Part shown: piece by piece, positions 33,463 through 42,102 of the stretch
Layout of the letters: every line of letters begins with the position of its first letter
Numbering within the stretch: the stretch's first letter is position 1
Position numbers and translations under genes: made by a program
Source: Chloroflexota bacterium
GTDB lineage: Bacteria; Chloroflexota; UBA6077; SHYK01
Direction of reading: 5' to 3'
Length of the DNA: 64,000 nucleotides
Assembly: GCA_009692845.1 (NCBI GenBank)
Contig: SHYK01000004.1
Location: 62,001-126,000 of the forward strand
Notes under the pieces: model-generated
The model's input: only the letters and a program-made list of their open reading frames with translations
Databases searched by the model: none
What the model was told of the DNA's origin: nothing

Positions 33463-34923
33463 GTGCCCATTCGCTTGCGCCTGGCCATTCTCAACGCCAC
33501 CGTATTGGCGGGGGCCATCTTTTTGCTGAGCACGTTCTCCTATGCGCAAGTGAGCCGGAACCTCGCCGAATCGCTGGATGAATCGCTGAGGACCCAGGGC
33601 GACAACCTGGGAACCCTCTTCGCGGCCCGAGCCGGGCTTCCCTCCCCGACCGATCAGCGAATCATTCCCCAGCCCGGCGTATTCTCGTCGCCCTCGTTTC
33701 TGGTCCAGGTCCTCGACCCCGAAGGCGCAGTCGTAGAGCGCTCCAGTGGACTGGGGAACCGCCTTCTACCGGTGAACCCGGAGGCGGTTCGGACGGCCGG
33801 CAACGGGGAAGCAGTCTACGAAACGGTCATTTTGGATGGGCAGTCGGTTCGGTTGTTTACGGCTCCGCTGTTCGCTGACGAAGAATTCATCGGTTACATC
33901 CAGGTAGCTCGTTCACTCCAGGCGGCTGAGCAGGCACTCAATTTCTTGCGATCGACTCTGATCCCGGCCGGAGCGGCCTTGATTGCTGTCGCTGTCGCGG
34001 TGGCCTGGTGGCTGGCCGGGGCCTCACTCAACCCGCTCAGCCGGATTACCCGGGCAGCGGGGGAAATCGCCCTGTCGGGACGCCTGGACCGACGACTGGA
34101 GCAGTTGAAGACGCGAGATGAAGTGGCCGATCTCACAGCAACCTTCAATCGGATGATGGATCGTCTTGAAGGCGCCTTTGCCGCCCAACGGCGCTTCGTC
34201 GCAGACGCTTCCCACGAGCTTCGGACTCCGCTAACCATCATTCGCGGAAACATTGAAACTCTCCGTCGAAGTGGCTCGGTCACCCATCCTGAAATGCGCG
34301 AGGCCCTCGATGACGTCGTCGCGGAGACCGAACGAATGACCCGGCTCGTCGGCGGTTTACTGGCACTGGCCCGGGCCGACGCTGGGCACGAGCTCACCCG
34401 AACCGTGGTGTCGCTAAACGAGGTCGTCGACAAGGTTTATCGGGAGGTCCTCCTTTCCGCTGACCACGTCGATTTCATCCTGGGAAGGATTGAACCGATC
34501 CAGGTTCGAGGGGACGCGGACGCCCTTAAGCAGCTGTTGCTCATCCTGGTCGACAACGGCCTCAAATACACCCCGGCTGGGGGCACGGTCACTCTGGAGC
34601 TGGAGCGTCGAGCAGAAACGGCCTGTCTACAGGTCGCAGATACGGGGCTGGGGATTTCCGCGGATGACCTTCCCAACATCTTTGACCGCTTCTTTCGGTC
34701 CGCCGCAGCCCGAGGCCGTGAAGGAACCGGGCTGGGCTTGTCGATAGCCCGCTGGATCGCAGAAGCGCATGGCGGGCGGATCACCGTCAAATCCGCCGTA
34801 GGAGCCGGGAGTAGCTTCACGGTGGAAATCCCGGCGATTCCCGCCCAGCATCCGCGTGGGCCCGACGCGGAACCAGCGCGGGCGTCCGAGCCGGCAACTC
34901 TCGGCCGCGACATTCACTCTTGA
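33463..34923 (+). CDS. Two-component sensor histidine kinase
   Basis: 486 residues, GTG start 33463. One N-terminal membrane helix (RLAILNATVLAGAIFLLSTF), an extracellular sensor domain of about 120 residues, a second helix (AGAALIAVAVAVAWWLAGA), a HAMP linker, HisKA with FVADASHELRTPLTII (phospho-His), and HATPase_c with N-box LVDNGLKYTP, DTGLGISADD and GTGLGLSIARW. It pairs with the adjacent response regulator. The signal is unknown; the periplasmic domain has no motif I know. Confidence 0.93.
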   Translation: MPIRLRLAILNATVLAGAIFLLSTFSYAQVSRNLAESLDESLRTQGDNLGTLFAARAGLPSPTDQRIIPQPGVFSSPSFLVQVLDPEGAVVERSSGLGNRLLPVNPEAVRTAGNGEAVYETVILDGQSVRLFTAPLFADEEFIGYIQVARSLQAAEQALNFLRSTLIPAGAALIAVAVAVAWWLAGASLNPLSRITRAAGEIALSGRLDRRLEQLKTRDEVADLTATFNRMMDRLEGAFAAQRRFVADASHELRTPLTIIRGNIETLRRSGSVTHPEMREALDDVVAETERMTRLVGGLLALARADAGHELTRTVVSLNEVVDKVYREVLLSADHVDFILGRIEPIQVRGDADALKQLLLILVDNGLKYTPAGGTVTLELERRAETACLQVADTGLGISADDLPNIFDRFFRSAAARGREGTGLGLSIARWIAEAHGGRITVKSAVGAGSSFTVEIPAIPAQHPRGPDAEPARASEPATLGRDIHS

Positions 34924-35078
34924 GACCTGTCTCTGGCATGCCCGTATCTGCGCGCCACCGGGGTGCTCACTGTGAAGACAACGGCGGCATCCCCGCCGCC
35001 CCAATGTCCCACCTAAGGCATACTCTGCTGCTTGACACATCCGGCTGAGGATAGACATCTGACCGCATTCCGAGAATC

Positions 35079-36146
35079 TTGGTGAACTCCTTCGTAGCCG
35101 CTCGGCTGCCTGCCACTCTAGGCCAGCGAGTCGGGCTTGTCGCCGGCTTGTGGGCGCTGGGTGGACTGCTTCTCGCAGCTGGGGGCCTGCTCTGGCAGGT
35201 GTTTCAAACTGGGCGGCCGCCCACTATCCAGATCGCATTTCTCCTGCCGGCGCTCGTTTTCTCAGGGGCCAGCTTCGGGTTACGGGCCGCTCGCTGGCAC
35301 TTGTTCCTTCGCGCGGCCGGCGTCCGGCCACCGATCCTCACCAGTCTGAGGACCCAGTTCATTGGCTTTGCATTGACGCTAACGCCCGGGAAGGTCGGAG
35401 AAGTTTACAAATGCTATTTAATGGAGCGGGCGACGGGCGCACCCACGGCTCGCACCGCCCCCATCGTGCTCTTTGAGAAGCTCATGGATGGAGCCGCTTT
35501 TAGCGGACTTGCCATAATCGCAGCCGCCGCATTGCCCGGCCTTGCCGACGGAGTTTCGTCAGCCGCCCGGTCGCTGATCGCACTCGCTGCCTTTGCCGCC
35601 GTCCTTGGCTTGGGGCTTCGAAGCTGGCGATCGTCAGCCACTCAGACCTACCTGTTCGGTGCCATCCGCCGAGCACCCCGGGGCCCCCGCATCGCGGCGA
35701 TCCTGGAAACCGCCCTCCAGGGCGGAGCCGACGTCCTGCGACCGCGACTCCTGATTGTGAACACGACGCTGAGCTTCATCGCTCGATCCTGCGACGGGAT
35801 CGCGATGATGTGGGCGGCCTGGGCGGCGGGGTTTTCCCTGCCACCGCTTGGCGGTGTGTTTGTGCTGAATTCTTCTGGCGCACTCGGGGGCTTCTCGATG
35901 TTGCCAGGTGGGATCGGGGTCGTCGAAGCCGGGATGTCGCTACTGCTGGTGAGCCTGGGGGCCAGCACGGGAACGGCCCTGGTCACTACGTTGCTGACCC
36001 GGATTCTGAGCTTCTGGCTGTGGGTCAGCATCGGACTGGGGTTGCTCATGCGCTCCACTTTGGAGCCGAATGTCGCAACTGGCACAAAGCGACCCCTTAG
36101 CGGGGTTTGGGGCAGCGCCCCAACTTCAACCGAGGAAGCCGGGTGA
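35079..36146 (+). CDS. Flippase-like / lysylphosphatidylglycerol synthase transmembrane family protein
   Basis: 355 residues with about eight transmembrane helices, of the UPF0104/LPG_synthase_TM family: GLRAARWHLFLRAAGV, FALTLTPGKVGEVYKCYLM, VLFEKLMDGAAFSGL and GGFSMLPGGIGVVEAGMSL. Members move or help transfer lipid-linked groups; this one lacks the soluble LPG synthase domain. Start TTG 35079 or GTG 35082. Its stop overlaps the GTG of the GT4 gene (GTGA), and a methyltransferase follows, so the three genes probably work in one lipid or glycolipid modification pathway. Confidence 0.85.
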   Translation: MVNSFVAARLPATLGQRVGLVAGLWALGGLLLAAGGLLWQVFQTGRPPTIQIAFLLPALVFSGASFGLRAARWHLFLRAAGVRPPILTSLRTQFIGFALTLTPGKVGEVYKCYLMERATGAPTARTAPIVLFEKLMDGAAFSGLAIIAAAALPGLADGVSSAARSLIALAAFAAVLGLGLRSWRSSATQTYLFGAIRRAPRGPRIAAILETALQGGADVLRPRLLIVNTTLSFIARSCDGIAMMWAAWAAGFSLPPLGGVFVLNSSGALGGFSMLPGGIGVVEAGMSLLLVSLGASTGTALVTTLLTRILSFWLWVSIGLGLLMRSTLEPNVATGTKRPLSGVWGSAPTSTEEAG

Positions 36147-37333
36147 AGATTTGCCTGGCCTCGATTCACCCCCGCATGCTCAGCGGGCAAATCGAAGGAT
36201 TGATCGCCCTGGCCGAGGCGCTGCAGGACCTGGGCCATTCAGTCCAAATTGCGTCGGCGTTTAGCGCCGACCAAATCCTGGCCGAGAAACGGTGGGCGGT
36301 CGCCACCTCGGACGAGAAGACACTCGCATCGAAATTTCTTCGCATCGGTGGGGTCGTCCGAACCATCGCTCAGCTGAGCAAAGATTGCGACCTTCTGCAT
36401 TTCAACCTACCCACCCCGGCGTTTGCCTTCTTGGCTGACGTCGTACAGCTCGCCTTACAGAAGCCGATGGTGGTAGGTTTCGAGGCTCATCTGGCGAGCG
36501 TGCCGCAAATCCTCAGGCGACTCCCTGCCGCGCCACAGTTCTACCTACCCAGGCTCATGATCAACAATAGTCTGGTAGCCCGGGCAACCCTTCGACGGAG
36601 CCGCCGTTGGGTCGTGAGCAGCGAATATCAGCGGCGTGAGCTGGTGGGGCTCGGCTATCCCGACCACCGAGTTGACGTGATCGCGAACCTGATCGACTAC
36701 AAGAAGCTGACGAAAGGCCCGCGCCTGGCTGCTCGTTCTGCCTTGGGCCTGCCCGACGCCCCACTCGTCGTTTTTGCGGGCCACTATCATGACGTCAAGG
36801 GCCATGATCTGCTGATCGAGGCGTTCCGAGAGGTGGTTCGCGAGCGGCCGGAGGCGCGACTCGTCTTCGCCTGGAGTGGGATCGGTAATCGGTCCAAGGT
36901 GCAGGCGCAGATCGCAGCGGCCGGTCTGTCTTCCCACTTCATTGAGCTGGGGCGAGTCGCGATCGGCGACCTATTCTCGGCGGCTGACCTCGTCGTGCTC
37001 CCCTATCGATTCTCGATAGGGCAGGCGGCTTTCCCGGGAACCGTTCTCGAAGCGATGTGGCTCGGAGTCCCCCTGGTGACCTCGCGTCTTCCCCTTCTTC
37101 GGGAGCTGGTTGAAGACGGGAGAGAAGGGCTCCTCGCCAATCCGGGTGACCCTGCAGACCTTGCTCAACAAATGGTCCGCTTGTTGAATGATGAGGCCCT
37201 ATGCGAGCGGATGGTGGAAGCGCAGCAAGAAAAAATGCAGAACGGGTTCAGCGCAGCCCGGCTGGCGGAGGCCTACGTATCGACCTACGAGCGCGCTCTT
37301 GAAGGACAAACGCGAGTTCTACAGCCGGCCTGA
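36143..37333 (+). CDS. Glycosyltransferase family 4 (GT-B)
   Basis: 396 residues from GTG 36143 (VKICLASIHPRMLSGQIEGL). A GT-B fold with N-terminal acceptor domain and C-terminal GT4 domain (PLVVFAGHYHDVKGHDLLIE, FIELGRVAIGDLFSAADLVV, FPGTVLEAMWLGVPLVTSRL with the donor-binding Glu, GREGLLANPGDPADLA). The usual E-x7-E motif is partly present. The sugar donor and acceptor are unknown. It is translationally coupled to the flippase-like gene and overlaps the next gene. Confidence 0.9.
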   Translation: MKICLASIHPRMLSGQIEGLIALAEALQDLGHSVQIASAFSADQILAEKRWAVATSDEKTLASKFLRIGGVVRTIAQLSKDCDLLHFNLPTPAFAFLADVVQLALQKPMVVGFEAHLASVPQILRRLPAAPQFYLPRLMINNSLVARATLRRSRRWVVSSEYQRRELVGLGYPDHRVDVIANLIDYKKLTKGPRLAARSALGLPDAPLVVFAGHYHDVKGHDLLIEAFREVVRERPEARLVFAWSGIGNRSKVQAQIAAAGLSSHFIELGRVAIGDLFSAADLVVLPYRFSIGQAAFPGTVLEAMWLGVPLVTSRLPLLRELVEDGREGLLANPGDPADLAQQMVRLLNDEALCERMVEAQQEKMQNGFSAARLAEAYVSTYERALEGQTRVLQPA

Positions 37334-37982
37334 GATTACCAACGCTTACGACCAGCAACGTTTCGGTGGACGGAGCGGAGCTCGGGTAGGCGAGCGCGAG
37401 ATTGAGCTCGCCCTGGCGCTTCTGCCCGGCAACGGGAAAATCCTTGACCTGGCCTGCGGAACCGGGCGTCTAACCCGGGCGCTGCTGAACGAGGGGCGTT
37501 CCGTAGTCGCTCTCGACTATTCCACTCCAATGGCCGTCAAGACTGCGAGTAGCGGCGCGTCCACCGTCATCGCCGACGCCTTCAGCACGCCATTCCCCAG
37601 CGCCTCATTCCAGGCCGTCGTCAGTCTCCGTTTTGCCTTCCACTGCCCCGATCTCAGACCCCTCCTCCGTGAGATGCAGCGTCTCGCGGTGGCGGGTGGC
37701 CACCTGGTGTTCGACACCTACAGCTGGAGTCCGAGGGCAAATTGGGCCATTGCGCCCGGCCAGTGGGGGAGCCGCGTCTATCGGCACTCTCCATCCAGCA
37801 TTCACTCGTTGGCGGACCAAATGGGCTTGACCGTTGAGCAAGCCGAGCCGTGCTTTTTGTTCTCGCCCTACCTGTATCGGCTCGTCCCATTTCCGGTCGA
37901 GCAGGCCTTCGAGGCACTGGAGAATCACGTCCCAGCCTCGTGGATGTGCAGGGTGTTTTGGAAGCTCCGCAGCGGAAGTTAG
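37299..37982 (+). CDS. SAM-dependent class I methyltransferase
   Basis: 227 residues from TTG 37299, 35 bp inside the GT4 end. Motif I is ILDLACGTGRLTRALL, followed by VVALDYSTPM, VIADAFSTPFPSASFQAVVS (motifs II/III) and a Methyltransf_11-like core. The C-terminal part (LFSPYLYRLVPFPVEQAFEA) resembles small lipid or sugar methyltransferases. The frame is open to 37188, but the upstream part is not protein-like. The substrate is unknown; the gene order flippase-GT4-methyltransferase suggests a modified glycolipid. Confidence 0.85.
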   Translation: MKDKREFYSRPEITNAYDQQRFGGRSGARVGEREIELALALLPGNGKILDLACGTGRLTRALLNEGRSVVALDYSTPMAVKTASSGASTVIADAFSTPFPSASFQAVVSLRFAFHCPDLRPLLREMQRLAVAGGHLVFDTYSWSPRANWAIAPGQWGSRVYRHSPSSIHSLADQMGLTVEQAEPCFLFSPYLYRLVPFPVEQAFEALENHVPASWMCRVFWKLRSGS

Positions 37983-38132
37983 GCCCTAGCGGGCGGCAGA
38001 GTGCAAATTTCATTCGCCAAGATTCTCGCCTTGCTTCCTGGTGCTAGCCGCCTGGATCTCAATTACAACCGGGGGGCTCCCCAGCGGGTCAGGGGGCGCG
38101 CTTCGCTAGAATGTCTCCGCGAGGAGATTCTC

Positions 38133-38909
38133 ATGAGCGGCCTCATTTATGAACGAGGAGATCCGGCGAAACCGGTCGGACACGCTTTTCTGTATTTCGG
38201 CGAGCGGGGAGATCAGGATGTCGTAGCAACCTACCTCGTGGTCCCACCCATCAACATCGACCTGGTCAAATACATGCCACCGATGTTCGCATCGACCCTG
38301 GGCATTGGTGCCATGGTCCCCCAAGCATCGTTCCTACCCATCCCCCCGGTGCCCGAGCCCATGAACCTGGGCCACATACTCGGCCTGGCCGAGCTGCGCG
38401 GAGATGACATTCTCCTCGGGGGGCCCCAACCAGCCGGCGCCGACTCTGCTGCACTGTTGAACGACGTTGTCCAGATCGGGGAAGCCTACGCTCAATCGTA
38501 TCAAAGCATTATTAGCCAGCCGGAGATCGAGGCCACGCAGGTTGAAGAACCGCCTGGACCCGACTCACCTCAAGTACGCGCGCTCATGTACGCGACTGTG
38601 GGGGAACGCGATCGACTGGAAGCTCTAGCCCGAGAGCTCGGCTCTTTGCGTTACGGGCTCGAGGTCGGCGACAAAGGACTCATCGACGCATCGTTGACCG
38701 AGATGAGCGTGATCGCCGACTCCTTGCCCGGTAAATATCGGGCCAAAGAGCTAATCGGAGCCGCTGCGAAGAAGGATCCGGGAAGCATTCGCCTCACCCA
38801 GTTGTTCCTCGATCGAGGATACAAGCTGGCCAGTGAACAGTATGAGACCATTCCCCTCATCGAAGCTGAGATTGCACTGTTGCAAAACCCCGGCGCGCAG
38901 GAGGCCTAG
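38133..38909 (+). CDS. Conserved hypothetical protein at head of redoxin/DsrE cluster
   Basis: 258 residues from ATG 38133 with GAGGAG 7 bp upstream; a TAGAAT at 38107-38112 may be its -10 box. The N-terminal 120 residues are beta-rich (VGHAFLYFGERGDQDVVATY, LVVPPINIDLVKYMPP) and the C-terminal half is helical (YATVGERDRLEALARELGSL, IPLIEAEIALLQNPG). There are no membrane segments, signal peptide or Cys motifs. I do not recognise it. It is 1 bp from the redoxin-like gene, so it belongs to the same operon. Confidence 0.75.
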   Translation: MSGLIYERGDPAKPVGHAFLYFGERGDQDVVATYLVVPPINIDLVKYMPPMFASTLGIGAMVPQASFLPIPPVPEPMNLGHILGLAELRGDDILLGGPQPAGADSAALLNDVVQIGEAYAQSYQSIISQPEIEATQVEEPPGPDSPQVRALMYATVGERDRLEALARELGSLRYGLEVGDKGLIDASLTEMSVIADSLPGKYRAKELIGAAAKKDPGSIRLTQLFLDRGYKLASEQYETIPLIEAEIALLQNPGAQEA

Positions 38910-38910
38910 G

Positions 38911-39681
38911 GTGGGTTCGTTGGCATCAACGACTCTCAAGATCGGGGACCTGGCGCCGACCTTCACCCTGCCCGATCTCGACGGTCGTCCTTTCGAACTG
39001 GCCGACGTGCTGCAGGGTGGCACCGTGCTCCTCGTGTTCGCCCCTGGGGCCTGGTCGACCAGTACCCGCCGGCAGATCGCTGAGCTGGAGGCGATCCACG
39101 AGCAGCTGGACGAGCTGGATGTGATCGCGCTCATGATCGTCACCCAGAAGGCTGCCAACGCCCGAAGAACGCTGCACGCTGCCCTGTCTCGTCCGGATCA
39201 AGACTTGACCCGCCCAGTCTTATCGTTTCCGATTCTGGTGGATCAGCATCGAGAAGTCGCGCGAGACTATGGGGTCTTCCGATCCCTATCACTCCAAGGG
39301 TTTCGCGTGACCCGGCCGGCCGCCTTCTTGATCGATCCAACCGAAGAGATCCATTTCGTCTACGTCGGGCAGAGCGACGCGGACATTCCCGACACCCTGA
39401 GCCTGCTCCGCATTGCACGCTCCCTTGCGCGGCCAACGCTGGTATCAATCGCGCCGCTGCTCCACCGGAGCCAGCGCTTCGTCCAGGGATGGGACGTGTC
39501 AGCGCTGCCCCGCCTGGCGAGTCGATCCGAACCAGTGGCGATCGATCAACCTTCATCAATCATTCAGCTCCCGGCCGCGCGCCCGGACCGGGATCTCTAT
39601 CCAGACGAGTTTCAAGATGAGGCACCAGCGGCCGTCGAGATTGCGGAGATCTCGGTGGCCGAGGGCCATGCTCGGTCTTGA
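38911..39681 (+). CDS. Redoxin/AhpC-TSA-like protein without the peroxidatic cysteine
   Basis: 256 residues from GTG 38911. A peroxiredoxin-type thioredoxin fold: IGDLAPTFTLPDLDGRPFEL, TVLLVFAPGAWSTSTRRQ, ILVDQHREVARDYGVF, RPAAFLIDPTEEIHFVYVG. Where peroxiredoxins have PxxxTxxC, this protein has PGAWSTSTRR, so no Cys is present at the active site, and I see no Cys elsewhere in the sequence. The last 80 residues are an extra region of unknown fold. Peroxidase activity is therefore unlikely; it may be structural or a binder. The stop overlaps the next gene's start. Confidence 0.85.
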   Translation: MGSLASTTLKIGDLAPTFTLPDLDGRPFELADVLQGGTVLLVFAPGAWSTSTRRQIAELEAIHEQLDELDVIALMIVTQKAANARRTLHAALSRPDQDLTRPVLSFPILVDQHREVARDYGVFRSLSLQGFRVTRPAAFLIDPTEEIHFVYVGQSDADIPDTLSLLRIARSLARPTLVSIAPLLHRSQRFVQGWDVSALPRLASRSEPVAIDQPSSIIQLPAARPDRDLYPDEFQDEAPAAVEIAEISVAEGHARS

Positions 39682-40009
39682 CGGGCAACCGCTGCCCGTC
39701 GTCGAATCAAGACAACACTACCTATTCGTGTTGACGAGAAGTCTTGAACACTCATCGAGCGCTCGCTACCTGCTCCGGCAGGCAGCGTCTCTTCTCACCC
39801 AGAATTGCGAAGTGACCCTTGTTCTCATGGGCGACGCGGCTGGAGCGCCGGCGCCTGCCCTTTCACTCACGGCGGCCAGAGTCTGTCTGTGCGGACCACG
39901 TTCGCCGCGCCGACCTCGGAATTCCGAGGATTCCACCGTAGAGCACTTCGATTCCGCCGAACTCGCTGCGCTCATGCTCGAACCCGGAATCCAGACCTGC
40001 TGGTGCTGA
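39668..40009 (+). CDS. DsrE/F-like family protein (1)
   Basis: 113 residues from ATG 39668, overlapping the redoxin-like stop by 14 bp. The N-terminal half fits the DsrE/DsrF/TusD fold (YLFVLTRSLEHSSSARYLLR, ASLLTQNCEVTLVLMGDAA). It ends with EPGIQTCWC, a Cys-x-Cys tail that could take part in sulfur relay or redox chemistry. The assignment is from pattern memory. It is followed after 27 bp by a second DsrE-like gene. Confidence 0.65.
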   Translation: MLGLDGQPLPVVESRQHYLFVLTRSLEHSSSARYLLRQAASLLTQNCEVTLVLMGDAAGAPAPALSLTAARVCLCGPRSPRRPRNSEDSTVEHFDSAELAALMLEPGIQTCWC

Positions 40010-40036
40010 CCTACTCGTGCTGATCTAGATCTGGCG

Positions 40037-40396
40037 ATGCGGCTGACCGCGATCGTCACCACGAGCGTTCGCCCTGAGCTAGAAGAAGTCGTCAGTCGAT
40101 GTCAGGCCGTTGCGCGATCTGGCGCGGCGGTCCGCCTGTTTTTTCGGGATGAGAGCATTCCCTCGATCTGCCAACCGGACGTAGCCGCTGAGCTGGGAGC
40201 TCAGCCGGGTATCGATCCAGCGGCACTCATGGCATTACAAGAGTCCGGCGACGTTCGCCTCTACGCGTGCAGCTCTTCTGTGTACATCTGGGGCGTTACC
40301 GCCGCCGACCTGCTCCCGTCGATCTCGGGCATCCGGGGGCTCATTGCGTTTCTGGCTGAAGATCTTCAGGACGCCGATGAGATCCTCAGTTATTAG
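40037..40396 (+). CDS. DsrE/F-like family protein (2)
   Basis: 119 residues from ATG 40037. The pattern AIVTTSVRPELEEVVSRCQA, AVRLFFRDESI, then VRLYACSSSVYIWGV and GLIAFLAEDLQDADEILSY matches the DsrE-like fold, with a Cys (ACSSSV) where DsrE and TusD proteins carry their conserved cysteine. A partner for the preceding protein is likely, as DsrE/F/H and TusBCD form hetero-oligomers. It is convergent with the DUF402 gene, with 1 bp between stops. Confidence 0.65.
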   Translation: MRLTAIVTTSVRPELEEVVSRCQAVARSGAAVRLFFRDESIPSICQPDVAAELGAQPGIDPAALMALQESGDVRLYACSSSVYIWGVTAADLLPSISGIRGLIAFLAEDLQDADEILSY

Positions 40397-41016
40397 CTAC
40401 CAGGTCTGATCCCAATTGTCCGGGATCGTGGGCTTGGGCCACGTGGGATCGGGCCGCCACTGATCCCACCCGTCGCCGAAGGGTGAGCGACGGTGGCGGA
40501 CATCGTCGATGACCTGCTCCCCCTCGGTGCGAAGCTCGTGGGCACGCTCGGCGGAGATCCAGCCCTTGTCAACGACGAGTACGAGCTCATCTTCATCCTT
40601 CCAGTGCCAACTGGTGAGGTCCGGCGCGACCACGAGGTCCAGGATGAGGTCGGAGCTGTCGAAGCCGATAGCGGTGCGGCGGAGTGGCTCCTGCATGTTC
40701 ACGTACCACTGGAGCAGACGGTCTCCACCCGCTTCCCAGTAGACCCCGACCGAGTGCGAATCCCCTGGCCGGGTCAGCCACAGGGTGTCGGTGGTGTGCC
40801 AGCTCGCATCAATGAAGGTGTAGTCCGCTTCACGAAGGCTCATGGCGCGGAAGCCTTTGGCTTGTTCGCTCCAGGGCAGCTTCGCGGGCATCCCGGCGGC
40901 GAGGTAGTAGGCGACCAGGTCGGGCGGTCCAGGACCACGATGCAGGCCTGGGCAACCCAGCGCCGGCCGCGCCAGTCGTAACGAAAGACGATCGGGTCAC
41001 CCGGCTGGAAGGTCAT
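40397..41016 (-). pseudogene. DUF402 family protein, one frameshift
   Basis: From ATG 41016 the protein reads MTFQPGDPIVFRYDWRGRRW and CIVVLDRP, then leaves frame. The other frame continues as DLVAYYLAAGMPAKLPW to SFIDASW-like DUF402 core (VYWEAGGDRLLQWYVNMQEP, IGFDSSDLILDLVVAPDL, WHWKDEDEL) and ends at 40397. One extra base in the G3 run at 40922-40924 (C3 on the coding strand) would restore a single protein of about 205 residues. DUF402 proteins are nucleoside tri/diphosphatase-like (FomD fold). The lesion may be a sequencing error. Confidence 0.7.
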
Positions 41017-41052
41017 GCTGCCAACTATCCCTTCCAGCGGCGACAAAGCCGG

Positions 41053-42003
41053 CTAGATGGAGTAGTCCTTCTCACCGTCGGCCACTGCAACCGCGTCAGT
41101 AACACTCCAGCCGCCATAGGTGATCGCGCTGATTGCCTTGGTCATTCGGATCGCCTCGGCCAGGGGCTTCTGATGGATGTTGCGTCCGGTCGCGCTACCG
41201 AAGGCACCCGAGATGAAAATCTGGTCGTGCAGGGTCTGCAGGAAGCCCGCGGCGGCCGTGCTCTCGCCGCCCGCGGTGATCACCCGGGTCCGACCCGCCG
41301 CCTGCACCGCCTCCTTGAAGGCCTCGGCCGGCGTGCGTTCCGCGTCACCCTTGGGGTAATTGACCTTACAGAAATCGGCACCTAGGGTCGCGCCCAACCC
41401 AGTGGCGCCGGCGATGAGGTGTGGCGCTAGCTCATCGGGCACCGCGCTCCCCCGCGGGTAGGCCCAGAGCACAGCAAGCAGCCCATGACGGTGTGCGTCG
41501 AGACAAACCTGGGCCGCCTCACATATTTGCTCGCTCTCGAACTCGCTACCCGGATAGAGGGTGAATCCGACTCCGACTACATTCAAACCGGCGTCCTTTA
41601 GAGATAGGGCATCGGCGACGGTCATCCAGGGGAGGCTACGCGGATCCCGTTGATTCGTCTTGATCAGATTGGTCTTGCTATTGAGCTTGATGAGGTAGGG
41701 GACGTCGGGATAGTCGCGACCGTATCGAGCGATGAGCCCGAGCTGGCTGGCAAAGCACCCCACCACCCCGCCCGAGGCGATCCGGAACAGATGCTCCGGA
41801 TCGGCATCGTCTGCTGCGATCGGACCCTCTTTGGTCTTTCCGTAGAAATCGTCGTTGAGATGCTCCACCTTTTGGTCACCCGCGAAGAGCATGAGTCGAC
41901 CAGTGCCCTTGGTAACGTTCTGAAAATTCTCTTCGTATAACGTGGTCTGACTGGATGGAACATCCGCTGGAATATTCACGTTGACCGGAGCCTGGGTTGC
42001 CAT
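41053..42003 (-). CDS. Class I aldolase of the DeoC/LacD/FbaB type
   Basis: 316 residues from ATG 42003, with AGGAG 8 bp upstream; the open frame to 42090 adds non-protein-like residues. A TIM-barrel aldolase: RLMLFAGDQKVEHLNDDFYG, YLIKLNSKTNLI (probable Schiff-base or substrate Lys), GVGFTLYPGSEFE, AVLWAYPRGSAVPDE, GADFCKVNYPKGD (second conserved Lys) and ITAGGESTAAAGFL. Archaeal-type fructose-bisphosphate aldolases have this pattern, so hexose bisphosphate cleavage is the best guess, not proven. Confidence 0.85.
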   Translation of the reverse strand: MATQAPVNVNIPADVPSSQTTLYEENFQNVTKGTGRLMLFAGDQKVEHLNDDFYGKTKEGPIAADDADPEHLFRIASGGVVGCFASQLGLIARYGRDYPDVPYLIKLNSKTNLIKTNQRDPRSLPWMTVADALSLKDAGLNVVGVGFTLYPGSEFESEQICEAAQVCLDAHRHGLLAVLWAYPRGSAVPDELAPHLIAGATGLGATLGADFCKVNYPKGDAERTPAEAFKEAVQAAGRTRVITAGGESTAAAGFLQTLHDQIFISGAFGSATGRNIHQKPLAEAIRMTKAISAITYGGWSVTDAVAVADGEKDYSI

Positions 42004-42102
42004 TTGGTTTCTCCTACCTACAACTACATCGACTGACTGAACTGTTGCCATACGATAACGTTCCGGGCACTTTACTCGCGCTCGCTTCACGTGGCCAACG
42101 GC

